A stretch of DNA of 64,000 nucleotides from Stackebrandtia nassauensis DSM 44728 (GTDB lineage Bacteria > Actinomycetota > Actinomycetes > Mycobacteriales > Micromonosporaceae): contig NC_013947.1 in the NCBI RefSeq assembly GCF_000024545.1, positions 5,890,001-5,954,000 of the forward strand, given 5' to 3'. Below, piece after piece: positions 16,717 through 24,527 of this stretch; within the stretch, counting starts at the first letter, position 1; each line of letters begins with the position of its first letter. Position numbers and translations under genes: made by a program. The notes beneath the pieces were generated by a model that saw only the letters and a list, made by a program, of their open reading frames with translations, was not told the origin of the DNA and did not search any database.

Positions 16717-17400
16717 TCAGTGCCCGGCGGCGAAGTCGACGACCGTCCGGTTGAACAGTTCCGGTTCCTCGAGGTTCCACAGGTGACCGACGCCCGGGAT
16801 CTCGTGCAGCGTCGCGCTCGGGATGCCGTTGGCGACCACGGTGGACGGTGCCAGGTTCTCGCGGTCCCGGGTGCCGCACACCACCAGCGTCGGCGCGTCG
16901 ATGTCGGACAGCCGATCCCGGAGGTCCAACTCGGCGATCGCCGCCAGCGCGGCCAGCAGGTTCGCCTTGCCGCAGCGGGCGAAGTCCCGCTTGGCGGTCT
17001 CGCGGTACCGCTGGCGGTTGCCGGAGTACAGTTTCGCCATCATGTTGCGCAGCAACGGTTCGGGCGTCAGCCGCATGACCGTCCGCTGCACCGCCAGCGA
17101 CGCGGGCGGGGCGGCGACCGGGGCCGACAGCAGCAGCGAACCCAGCCGTCCCGGTTCGGCCAGCGCGACCAGCATCGCGACCGTGGCGCCGCCGGAGATC
17201 CCCAGCACGTGGGCGCCGTCGGTGACGTGCTCGCGCACCGCCGACACCGCGGCGTCCAGGTCGAAGCCATCGGCGGCGCGGGCGCCGTGGCCGGGCAGAT
17301 CCACCGCCGTCACCCGGAACCGCTGAGACAGCGCCTCCCGCTGCGGCGCCCAGGCCCGTGAGCTGGAGCCGAAGCCGTGGATCAAGATCAGTTCGCGCAC
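16717..17400 (-). CDS. Alpha/beta-fold hydrolase
   Basis: This 227-residue hydrolase starts at GTG 17400. The oxyanion segment is LIHGFGSSSRAW (~7), the nucleophile elbow is GISGG (Ser ~94, unusual I before S), the acidic residue is probably Asp in VVCGTRDRENL (~185), and the catalytic His is in PGVGHLWNLEEP (~210). The fold resembles 3-oxoadipate enol-lactonase and small esterases. It begins 9 bp after the SDR stop on the same strand, so the two form an operon. The substrate is unknown. Confidence 0.9.
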   Translation of the reverse strand: MRELILIHGFGSSSRAWAPQREALSQRFRVTAVDLPGHGARAADGFDLDAAVSAVREHVTDGAHVLGISGGATVAMLVALAEPGRLGSLLLSAPVAAPPASLAVQRTVMRLTPEPLLRNMMAKLYSGNRQRYRETAKRDFARCGKANLLAALAAIAELDLRDRLSDIDAPTLVVCGTRDRENLAPSTVVANGIPSATLHEIPGVGHLWNLEEPELFNRTVVDFAAGH

Positions 17401-17409
17401 ACCCGAAGG

Positions 17410-18132
17410 CTAACGCCGTCCGGGCGGTCGCACGGCGTTTCGGCTGGCTAACCAGGCGATCGCCCGACGGTCGCGGAAGAAGCCGCCGGTGGGGCCGTCG
17501 TCGGGAAGCGTTGCCGCCCACACGATCCCATCGGCCCCGTCGGCGACCGGCCTGCCGCCCGAACCGCCCATGTCGGTGGCGACCCAGCCGGGGCACACCG
17601 CGTTGACCAGGACGCCGTCACCGCGCAGCTCGGCCGCCACGATCCGGGTCAGCGCGTTGAGCGCGGCCTTGGAGACCGAGTAGGCCGGGGTCCCGGCACC
17701 CATCTCGTTCAGCGACCCGGAACCGCTGGAGACGTTGACGATCCGGGAGTGCGCCCCGGCGCGCAACAGCGGCAGGAACTCCTCGATCAGCAGCCAGGGA
17801 CCGTACAGATTGGTCTCGGCGGCCTCACGGACCACCGCCAGATCGGCGGTGATGCCGCGCTGCCAGGTGTCGTAGTGGATCGCGGCGTTGTTGACCAGCA
17901 CGTCCAGCCGTCCATAGCGGTCGGTGACGGTGGCGACCGCCGCCGCGACACTGGCCGCGTCGGTGACGTCCAGGGCCAGCCAGTCGACGCCCAGCTCGGT
18001 CGCGGCCCGCTCGGCCTTGTCGTCGGAGCGGGCGGTCAGGACGACGGTGTGGCCGCGCTCGGCGAGCTGTCGGCACACCTCCCGGCCGATGCCGCGGTTG
18101 CCGCCGGTCACCAGTGAGACAGTCGAGATCAT
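17410..18132 (-). CDS. Short-chain dehydrogenase (carbonyl reductase-like)
   Basis: 240-residue SDR with TGGNRGIG (residues 9-16), R in TARSDD suggesting NADPH preference, LDVTD, NNAAI, catalytic Ser in NVSSGSGS and YSVSK (Y-x-x-x-K). The sequence resembles plant and animal carbonyl reductases, with an extended strand between the S and Y motifs. It is the first gene of a two-gene operon with the hydrolase at 16717. Confidence 0.92.
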   Translation of the reverse strand: MISTVSLVTGGNRGIGREVCRQLAERGHTVVLTARSDDKAERAATELGVDWLALDVTDAASVAAAVATVTDRYGRLDVLVNNAAIHYDTWQRGITADLAVVREAAETNLYGPWLLIEEFLPLLRAGAHSRIVNVSSGSGSLNEMGAGTPAYSVSKAALNALTRIVAAELRGDGVLVNAVCPGWVATDMGGSGGRPVADGADGIVWAATLPDDGPTGGFFRDRRAIAWLASRNAVRPPGRR

Positions 18133-18177
18133 GCCCCCAGTCTGCCGGTATTCGGTGACTTGCTCGTCACCGCGAGC

Positions 18178-18218
18178 GTGTATTTATTTATTCACATGCC
18201 TCGCATTCTGGGCTACTG
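18178..18218 (+). promoter_or_regulatory. AT-rich promoter region before the peptidase gene
   Basis: The stretch 18178-18196 (GTGTATTTATTTATTCACA) is strikingly AT-rich for this genome and ends in GTG/CAC half-sites reminiscent of a CRP-type site. TTCACA (18191-18196) and TACTGT (18213-18218) are spaced 16 bp apart and could be -35/-10. Low certainty. Confidence 0.35.
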
Positions 18219-18275
18219 TGCGTTAGCCCCCGGAAAACCTCCGGTGCCCATCCCCGACACAATCGGAGCATTGTC

Positions 18276-19589
18276 ATGCCCAGACACCGATCCCGATTCG
18301 CCATCGCCTTGGGGGCGATGGCCGCCGCCGCAATGGCGTTGTCCATCCTGTCCCCGACCCCGGCCTCGGCGGAGCCCGCCGACGAGGCCACCACGGCCGC
18401 CGCCCCCGACATCAACGTCGAAGACGTCAAGACGCATCTGTCGCAGTTCCAGTCCATCGCCAGCTCCAACGGCGGCACCCGGGTCGCCGGTTCCGCCGGT
18501 TACGACCGCTCGGTGGACTATGTGGCCACCGCGCTGTCCAACGCCGGCTTCCAGGTCACCCGGCAGACGTGCACCAGCTGCAACGGCTCCGACCAGAACG
18601 TGATCGCCGACTGGCCCGGCGGCAACACCAGCACCACCATCATGTTCGGCGCCCACCTGGACAGCGTTTCGGCCGGGCCCGGCATCAACGACAACGCCTC
18701 CGGTTCGGCGGCGCTGCTCGAGGTGGCGCTGACCCTGGCCGAGGTCAAGCCGACCGTGGCCAAGCACCTGCGGTTCGCGTGGTGGGCCGACGAGGAGTCG
18801 GGCCTGCGCGGCTCGAACTACTACGTCCGCACCAGTGGCGTCAGCGGCATCCAGGCGTACGTCAACCTCGACATGGTCGGCTCGACCAACGCCGGGTACT
18901 TCGTCGACAACATCAACGGCACATACAGCGCCCCGTTCAAGAACTACTTCAGTTCGGTGGGCCGCGCGGCCGACGAGATGGGCGAATGCTGTAGCGACGA
19001 CGGCCCGTTCCGCAACGCGGGCGTGCCCACCAGCTTCCTGTCCACAGGGGCCTCGGCCCGCAAGACCACCACCCAGGCACAGAAGTGGGGCGGCACGGCC
19101 GGGCAGTCCTTCGATCCCTGTTACCACCAGCGTTGTGACAGCTATCCGTCCAATATCAACGTGACCGCCATCAACCACATGGCCGACGCCACCGCCTACG
19201 GACTGTGGGAACTGGCCGTCGACGACGACACCCAGCCACCCGAAGGCTGCGCCAACACCAATGACGCCGACGTGGCCATCACCGACCTGGCCACCGTCAC
19301 CTCCAGCCTGGGCATCGCCGAGTGCGGGCGCCAGGGTGGCACCGCCAGCACCGTGGAAGTCCACATCGATCACACCTGGCGCGGTGATCTCGTCCTGAGA
19401 CTGCTGGCACCCGACGGCACCAGCTATCTGTTGGAGGACTTCAACAACAACGACCAGACCGACAACGTCGACAAGACCTACACGGTGAACCTGTCCGGTG
19501 AGGCCGCCGACGGCTCCTGGCGATTGTCCGTACAGGACATAGCCAGGAACGACGTCGGGAAGATCGACACCTGGACGCTGACCGTCTAG
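18276..19589 (+). CDS. Secreted M28 aminopeptidase with C-terminal P-domain
   Basis: 437-residue precursor. Residues 1-~32 are a Sec signal (basic MPRHRSRF, hydrophobic AMAAAAMALSIL, cleavage near ASA-EP). The M28 zinc peptidase spans ~45-310. Metal ligands are visible in GAHLDS, GINDNASG, ADEESG (Glu-Glu, catalytic base plus ligand), NLDMVGS and CYHQRCDS. It closely resembles the Streptomyces griseus-type double-zinc aminopeptidase, which removes hydrophobic N-terminal residues. Residues ~325-437 are a proprotein-convertase P-domain (VEVHIDHTWRGDLVLRLLAPDG), often present for stability or removal during maturation. A strong terminator follows. Confidence 0.94.
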   Translation: MPRHRSRFAIALGAMAAAAMALSILSPTPASAEPADEATTAAAPDINVEDVKTHLSQFQSIASSNGGTRVAGSAGYDRSVDYVATALSNAGFQVTRQTCTSCNGSDQNVIADWPGGNTSTTIMFGAHLDSVSAGPGINDNASGSAALLEVALTLAEVKPTVAKHLRFAWWADEESGLRGSNYYVRTSGVSGIQAYVNLDMVGSTNAGYFVDNINGTYSAPFKNYFSSVGRAADEMGECCSDDGPFRNAGVPTSFLSTGASARKTTTQAQKWGGTAGQSFDPCYHQRCDSYPSNINVTAINHMADATAYGLWELAVDDDTQPPEGCANTNDADVAITDLATVTSSLGIAECGRQGGTASTVEVHIDHTWRGDLVLRLLAPDGTSYLLEDFNNNDQTDNVDKTYTVNLSGEAADGSWRLSVQDIARNDVGKIDTWTLTV

Positions 19590-19603
19590 ACCCCTCCCTC
19601 AGC

Positions 19604-19632
19604 GACGGTGGGTGCCTCGCGCACCCACCGTC
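19604..19632 (+). terminator. Terminator after the M28 peptidase
   Basis: Perfect 12-bp arms GACGGTGGGTGC and GCACCCACCGTC around loop CTCGC, 15 bp after the stop codon. Confidence 0.8.
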
Positions 19633-19684
19633 CGCTTTCGCCCGGTAGTCACCCATTGACGGGATTCCCCGACTCTGCCAAGGT

Positions 19685-19708
19685 GGGTTACAGAGTTGTA
19701 AGTAACCC
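19685..19708. promoter_or_regulatory. Dyad upstream of the GH3 gene
   Basis: GGGTTAC (19685-19691) and GTAACCC (19702-19708) are perfect 7-bp arms 10 bp apart, ending 16 bp before GTG 19725. TTGACG at ~19656 may be a -35 element. The dyad is a candidate operator for sugar-responsive control. Confidence 0.45.
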
Positions 19709-19724
19709 CGGCAAGGGAGTCACC

Positions 19725-21608
19725 GTGCGGACTTCTCGTAACTTCTCTCGTCCCATCGTCGGCGCCGTCATGGCCGCGATCCTCTCACTGACACTGCTTC
19801 CCGGCAGCGCGTCGGCCGACGCGCCCAGCCCCCGAGATCCCTCGGCCCCCATCGACAAGCGAGTCGCCGCCCTGGTGGCGGACCTGACGCTGGAGGAGAA
19901 GGCCGGGCAGATGACCCAGGCCGAGAAGGGCTCCATCACCGACCCGGCCGACATCACCACCTACGGACTGGGCTCCATCTTGTCCGGTGGCGGTGGCGCC
20001 CCCGACCCCAACACCCCCGAAGCCTGGGCCGACATGATCGACGGCTACCAGGCCCGGGCCCTGGAGACCCGCCAGAAGATCCCGATGATCTACGGCGCCG
20101 ACGCCGTCCACGGCCACAACAACGTGTCCGGGGCGACGATCATGCCGCACAACCTCGGCTTGGGCGCCAGCCGCTCCCCGGAACTGGCCAAACGCGCCGC
20201 CGAGGTCACCGCGATCGAGACCCGCGCCACCGGTGTGCCGTGGACCTTCGCGCCCTGCCTGTGCGTGGCCCGCGACGACCGCTGGGGCCGCACCTACGAG
20301 TCCTTCGGCGAGGACCCCGAACTCGTGTCCTCCATGGTGGACGTCGTCGACGGCCTCCAGGGCACCGACCTGACGTCCAACACCACCGTCCTGGCCACCG
20401 CCAAGCACTTCGTCGGCGACGGCGGCACCACCTACGGCTCCTCCACGACCGAGGACTACAAGATCGACCAGGGCATCACGGAGCTGACTCGAGAGCAGCT
20501 GCGGGACCTGCACATCGCACCGTTCGAGACCGCCGTCGACCGAAACGTCGGCTCGGTCATGCCGTCGTACTCCAGCGTCGACCACCCCGACGACGACACC
20601 GGCCCGGTCAAGATGCACGCCAACGACGAGCTCATCAACGGAGTTCTCAAGCAGGAACTGGGTTTCCAAGGCTTCGTGATCTCGGACTGGAAGGCCATCG
20701 ACCAGATCCCCGGCGACTACGCCAGCGACGTGCGCACCTCGATCAACGCCGGGGTGGACATGGTGATGGTCCCCTACGACTACAAGACCTTCATCTCCAC
20801 GTTGATCAGCGAGGTCAACGCGGGCCGGATCCCGATGGAGCGCATCGACGACGCGGTCACGAGAATCCTGACGGCCAAGGAAAAACTGGGCCTGTTCGAC
20901 AAGCCCTACGCCGACCGCACCCACATCGGCACCATCGGTTCGGCCGAACACCGAGCGGTCGCCCGGGAAGCGGCGGCGGCCTCGCAGGTGCTGCTGAAGA
21001 ACGACGGCGACGCGCTCCCACTCGCCTCGCAGGGCAAGCTGTACGTCGCCGGTTCGAACGCCGACGACCTGGGCAACCAGATGGGCGGCTGGTCGATCAG
21101 CTGGCAGGGCTCGTCGGGCGACACCACCGAGGGAACCACCATCCTGGAGGGAATCCGCGAGGTGGCACCCGACCTCGAAGTCACCCACAGCAAGGACGCC
21201 TCGGCGCCCACCGACGGCCACGACACCGGACTCGTCGTGGTCGGCGAAACCCCCTACGCCGAGGGCAAGGGCGACGTGGGCGTCGGCGGCCACGACATGA
21301 AACTGTCGGCGGCCGACTCCGCCGCCGTATCCAAGGTGTGCGGCGAGATCGAAACCTGCGTCGTGGTCACGGTCTCCGGCCGTCCACTAGAGATCACCTC
21401 CCAGCTCGACCAGATGGACGCGCTGGTGGCGGCCTGGCTACCGGGCAGCGAGGGCGCCGGAGTCGCCGACACGCTGTTCGGCGACGTCGGCTACTCGGGC
21501 AAACTGCCGGTGAGCTGGCCGCGCAGCGTGGACGACGAACCCATCAACGTGGGCGACCCCGACTACGACCCGCTCTTCCCCTACGGAGCCGGACTAACAA
21601 CCGACTAA
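19725..21608 (+). CDS. Secreted GH3 beta-glucosidase-type glycoside hydrolase
   Basis: 627 residues from GTG 19725 (GGGAG 6-7 nt upstream); the in-frame extension to 19608 is rejected because it crosses the terminator. Residues 1-~32 form a Sec signal ending GSASA-DA. The (beta/alpha)8 domain spans ~45-385. K-H in ATAKHFVGDGG binds substrate and the nucleophile is Asp in GFVISDWKAID (~residue 325). The C-terminal alpha/beta sandwich (~400-620) contains LLKNDGDALPL and VAAWLPGSEGAGVADTLFGD. It resembles exo-1,3/1,4-glucanases of the barley ExoI type, so it probably trims glucan or cello-oligosaccharides outside the cell. Confidence 0.94.
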   Translation: MRTSRNFSRPIVGAVMAAILSLTLLPGSASADAPSPRDPSAPIDKRVAALVADLTLEEKAGQMTQAEKGSITDPADITTYGLGSILSGGGGAPDPNTPEAWADMIDGYQARALETRQKIPMIYGADAVHGHNNVSGATIMPHNLGLGASRSPELAKRAAEVTAIETRATGVPWTFAPCLCVARDDRWGRTYESFGEDPELVSSMVDVVDGLQGTDLTSNTTVLATAKHFVGDGGTTYGSSTTEDYKIDQGITELTREQLRDLHIAPFETAVDRNVGSVMPSYSSVDHPDDDTGPVKMHANDELINGVLKQELGFQGFVISDWKAIDQIPGDYASDVRTSINAGVDMVMVPYDYKTFISTLISEVNAGRIPMERIDDAVTRILTAKEKLGLFDKPYADRTHIGTIGSAEHRAVAREAAAASQVLLKNDGDALPLASQGKLYVAGSNADDLGNQMGGWSISWQGSSGDTTEGTTILEGIREVAPDLEVTHSKDASAPTDGHDTGLVVVGETPYAEGKGDVGVGGHDMKLSAADSAAVSKVCGEIETCVVVTVSGRPLEITSQLDQMDALVAAWLPGSEGAGVADTLFGDVGYSGKLPVSWPRSVDDEPINVGDPDYDPLFPYGAGLTTD

Positions 21609-21611
21609 CCA

Positions 21612-21643
21612 GCGGCTCGCGGCTCGCGGCTCGCGGCTCGCGG
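21612..21643. repeat. Tandem heptamer GCGGCTC x4
   Basis: Four exact GCGGCTC units (21612-21639) plus a partial fifth fill the space between the convergent GH3 gene and the 2H-like gene. It may be a slippage-prone spacer; no hairpin is apparent. Confidence 0.7.
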
Positions 21644-21650
21644 CGGCAGG

Positions 21651-22325
21651 CTACCCGTCCAGCTTCGCGGTATGAAGCGTCTCGGTCACCAGCCTCCCGC
21701 CGCGCAGCCGCCACCGCAGAATGTCCACCTCGCGATACACCGCCGTACCCACGAACCGGTCCCGATTGGCCTCGCCCCACGCGAGCAACGCCGCCACATC
21801 CGTTACCGGAGCGGCGAACTGCACCAGCGAGCAGTACCACAGGTCGCGCACCATGCCAGCCTCGTGGTGAACCACGGCCCGCGCGTCCAAAGCCTCCACA
21901 TAGCGCCGCCGCAACGCCGGAAGCGTCTCAGCTCCACAGTGCCCATAGACCACCACACCCCCGGGATGCGGCCCGAACCCCCGCAACTCCAGCTCCACCG
22001 GCGGAAAGCCCGACACCGCCTCGTCCAACGCGGCGACATAGTCCACGAACCGCTCGTCCCCGTCGAACGACCGGGTGCTGTGCGGCTCCAACGCCCGCAA
22101 CGTCGTGTGCACCGCCCCCGCCCCCAGCAGCCAGTGCCCGGGCCCCGCGATCGCGGCGATGTCCTCGCCCCACCGCTCCAGTTCTCGCGCCAGCTCGCCG
22201 GTGGGTCGCAGCACCGCGCTGATCCCGTACCGGGATCCGCCGTCGTAGGGCGGCGTGTCGATGTGCAGCTCCCCCGCCAGCAGGGCCGCCCGCGAACGGT
22301 CGTAGTGCTCCTGATTTCGAGACAT
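21651..22325 (-). CDS. 2H phosphoesterase-like protein (degenerate)
   Basis: A 224-residue cytoplasmic protein without signal or membrane segments. AVHTTLRAL (~residues 71-79) matches the first H-x-T motif of the 2H phosphoesterase/2'-5' RNA ligase fold. The expected second H-x-T/S motif seems replaced by LWYCSLVQF (~165-173), so it may be catalytically altered or use another residue. Family assignment is tentative. It is convergent with the GH3 gene and separated from the next + gene by an ~80-bp divergent gap. Confidence 0.6.
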   Translation of the reverse strand: MSRNQEHYDRSRAALLAGELHIDTPPYDGGSRYGISAVLRPTGELARELERWGEDIAAIAGPGHWLLGAGAVHTTLRALEPHSTRSFDGDERFVDYVAALDEAVSGFPPVELELRGFGPHPGGVVVYGHCGAETLPALRRRYVEALDARAVVHHEAGMVRDLWYCSLVQFAAPVTDVAALLAWGEANRDRFVGTAVYREVDILRWRLRGGRLVTETLHTAKLDG

Positions 22326-22407
22326 CGAGCGAGCCTAGCCAAGGCCGTCCACTGTTCGGTCGCCCCGAGACTTGCCCCCGCATCAAGGGGGGCGTATAAA
22401 CATTACT

Positions 22408-22872
22408 ATGAGTTCCGTTAATCTTCGTTCCGTATCCGGTGGACCGCGCCGCACCATCGTGGTGATCGGCTGGCTGATCGCTGCTATCTCGGTGTTTCAC
22501 CTGGTGATGCTGACGTTTTTTGGCGCACGGGTCATTCCGGGTTGGGTCGATGGTGCGCTGCGGGGTGCCGAGGCCGAGGACTTCGCGAGCATGACGGTGT
22601 CCGAGGGCTATTTCTGGAGCTCGCTCGGTGGCTTCGCGTTCCCGCTGTTCGCGCTTGGGCTGCTCATCGTCTGGCTGGCTCGGGCCGGGGTGGCGCCGCC
22701 GGTTTTCGTCTACCTGGTGCTGTTGGCCTGGTCCGTGCCGGGCACGTTGGTGTTCTTCCCCGGCGGTTACCTGGCGCTCATTCCGATGACGGTCATACTG
22801 CTGGTCGCCGACGCCAAGAGCCGCAAGCTGACCACCGCTCAGGTCAGCGCTCGCACCGCCGCGTCCAGGTAG
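22408..22872 (+). CDS. Four-helix small membrane protein (DUF6463-like)
   Basis: 154 residues from ATG 22408. Hydrophobic helices lie at ~16-36, ~72-92, ~98-115 and ~118-138, with a charged C-terminus. The layout (short basic N-tail, G-W-V-D-G loop, paired helices) resembles DUF6463 membrane proteins, which are often next to TetR genes, but I cannot confirm the family. Its last 34 bp overlap the convergent TetR gene. Confidence 0.75.
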   Translation: MSSVNLRSVSGGPRRTIVVIGWLIAAISVFHLVMLTFFGARVIPGWVDGALRGAEAEDFASMTVSEGYFWSSLGGFAFPLFALGLLIVWLARAGVAPPVFVYLVLLAWSVPGTLVFFPGGYLALIPMTVILLVADAKSRKLTTAQVSARTAASR

Positions 22873-23414
22873 TCGTCCAGTTGCGAGCGTGGTACCCGCT
22901 CGCCCAGGATGACGTGGCGTACGAACAGTGGGCCCAGCAGCAGCGAGTGCGCGAACTCCGGTTCGGGTAGGCGTTTCAGCTCGCCCCGGTCGACGGCTCG
23001 GCGGCACAGTTCGGCCACCACGTCGCGCTGTGCTCGCACGAAGGTGTCGCGGAATCGGGCGGTCAGCTCGGGATCGGCGAGCACGTCGGACAGCAGACTG
23101 GACATGACCGAACCCGCGACCGGGTCCGACAGGTCGCCGTGGATGCGGTGGAGCAGTGAGCGCAGGTCGGCCCGGAGGGAACCGGCGTCGTCCGGGGCGG
23201 TTTCGGAGAGGTCGTGGACGATGACGCTGAAGATCAGCTCGGCCTTGGAGCGGTGGCGGCGATAGATCGCCGGTTTGCCGACCCCGGCCCGAGACGCGAT
23301 GAGGTCCACTGTGATGTTCTGATAACCGGTCTCGGTCAACAGTTCCCGCACGGCTTCCGCCAGTGCCTCGTCGACCCGTTCTTCCCTGGGGCGCCCCAGC
23401 CTTCCGCTCGCCAC
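22839..23414 (-). CDS. TetR-family transcriptional regulator
   Basis: 191 residues from GTG 23414; ATG 23444 would add ten residues and is also possible. The N-terminal helix-turn-helix is clear: EALAEAVRELLTETGYQNITVDLIASRAGV then KPAIYRRHRSKAELI. Residues ~65-190 are a TetR_C-type ligand domain with the RVPRSQLDDYLDAAV ending. Its 3' end overlaps the small membrane protein gene by 34 bp in convergent orientation. A strong terminator separates it from nrdB upstream. Target genes are unknown, but the overlapping membrane protein is a candidate. Confidence 0.9.
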   Translation of the reverse strand: MASGRLGRPREERVDEALAEAVRELLTETGYQNITVDLIASRAGVGKPAIYRRHRSKAELIFSVIVHDLSETAPDDAGSLRADLRSLLHRIHGDLSDPVAGSVMSSLLSDVLADPELTARFRDTFVRAQRDVVAELCRRAVDRGELKRLPEPEFAHSLLLGPLFVRHVILGERVPRSQLDDYLDAAVRALT

Positions 23415-23451
23415 CCCCCAACAATACGCTACCGAAAGTTCCATATGTACA

Positions 23452-23497
23452 CGGATCCCCGGCGCCGCACCGGTTACAGCGCGACGCCGGGGATCCG
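23452..23497 (-). terminator. Terminator after nrdB
   Basis: Perfect 13-bp arms CGGATCCCCGGCG (23452-23464) and CGCCGGGGATCCG (23485-23497), 20-nt loop, 13 bp downstream of the nrdB stop on the minus strand. Confidence 0.8.
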
Positions 23498-23510
23498 ATT
23501 CGCTGTGTGG

Positions 23511-24527
23511 TCAGAAGTCCTCGTCGAGATCGACGGTGCCGCCCACGGCCACCTGGTAGGCGGTCGGACGACGCTCGAAGAAGTTCGTCAGCTCCTGCAC
23601 ATCCTGTAGGGCCATGAAGCCGAACGGGTTCTTCGAGCCGTACCGCACCGGCATGCCCAACCGGGTCAGCCGTTGGTCGGCGACGTACTCCAGATAGGAC
23701 TTCATGTCGTTGACGGTCATGCCCGGCATGCCCTCGCCGCACAGGTCCCGCGCGAACTGGAGTTCGGCGGCTACCGCCTCCTCGATCATCCGGGTGACCG
23801 CCTCGGTCAGCTCGTCGTCGAACAGCTCCGGTTCCTCGTTTCGCACCACGTCCACGACGCTGAACGCGAAGTTCATGTGGCACGACTCGTCCCGGAACAC
23901 CCAGTTGGTGCCGGTGGCCAGGCCGTCAAGCAGTCCTCGCGAGCGCAGCCAGTACACGTAGGCGAAGGCACCGTAGAAGAACAGCCCCTCGATGCACGCG
24001 GCGAAGCAGATCAGGTTGAGCAGGAAGGCCCGCCGGTCCTCAGGTGTGCGCAGTTCGTCGAGCTGGTCGATCGTGTCGATCCACTTGAAACAGAACTCCG
24101 CCTTCTCCTTGATGGACGGAATGTGCTCCACCGCGGCGAACGCCTTGACCCGGTCCTCCGGGTCGGGCAGGTAGGTGTCCAGAAGCGTCAGATAGAACTG
24201 GACGTGGACGGCCTCCTCGTACAGCTGCCGAGACAGGTACAGCCGGGCCTCGGGTGCGTTGACGTGCTTGTACAGGTTCAGCACCAGGTTGTTGGCCACG
24301 ATGGTGTCCCCGGTGGCGAAGAATGCCACCAGCCGGTTGATCAGGTGCCGCTCGGAGTCGGTGAACGTCGCCAGGTCCGGCAGGTCGGAGGCCAGGTCGA
24401 CCTCCTCGACGGTCCAGGTGTTGCGGATCGCGGCCCGGAACTGTTCGTAGAAGTCCGGGTATCGCATGGGCCGCAAGGTCAGGTCCATGCCCGGGTCGAG
24501 CAGTCGCGGTTGGGTCGAGTCGTTCAC
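23511..24527 (-). CDS. nrdB: Class I ribonucleotide reductase beta subunit
   Basis: 338-residue diiron/radical subunit. Candidate metal ligands follow the family order: Asp in FFATGDTIVANN, Glu and His in LYEEAVHVQFY, Glu in ACIEGLFFY, Glu and His in FRDESCHMNF. The radical tyrosine is expected four residues after the first His, and Y is present there (HVQFY), so it can carry the standard tyrosyl radical. The C-terminal tail VDLDEDF is the peptide that docks on the alpha subunit. Start GTG 24527 overlaps the nrdA stop (GTGA, 4 nt). Confidence 0.95.
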   Translation of the reverse strand: MNDSTQPRLLDPGMDLTLRPMRYPDFYEQFRAAIRNTWTVEEVDLASDLPDLATFTDSERHLINRLVAFFATGDTIVANNLVLNLYKHVNAPEARLYLSRQLYEEAVHVQFYLTLLDTYLPDPEDRVKAFAAVEHIPSIKEKAEFCFKWIDTIDQLDELRTPEDRRAFLLNLICFAACIEGLFFYGAFAYVYWLRSRGLLDGLATGTNWVFRDESCHMNFAFSVVDVVRNEEPELFDDELTEAVTRMIEEAVAAELQFARDLCGEGMPGMTVNDMKSYLEYVADQRLTRLGMPVRYGSKNPFGFMALQDVQELTNFFERRPTAYQVAVGGTVDLDEDF

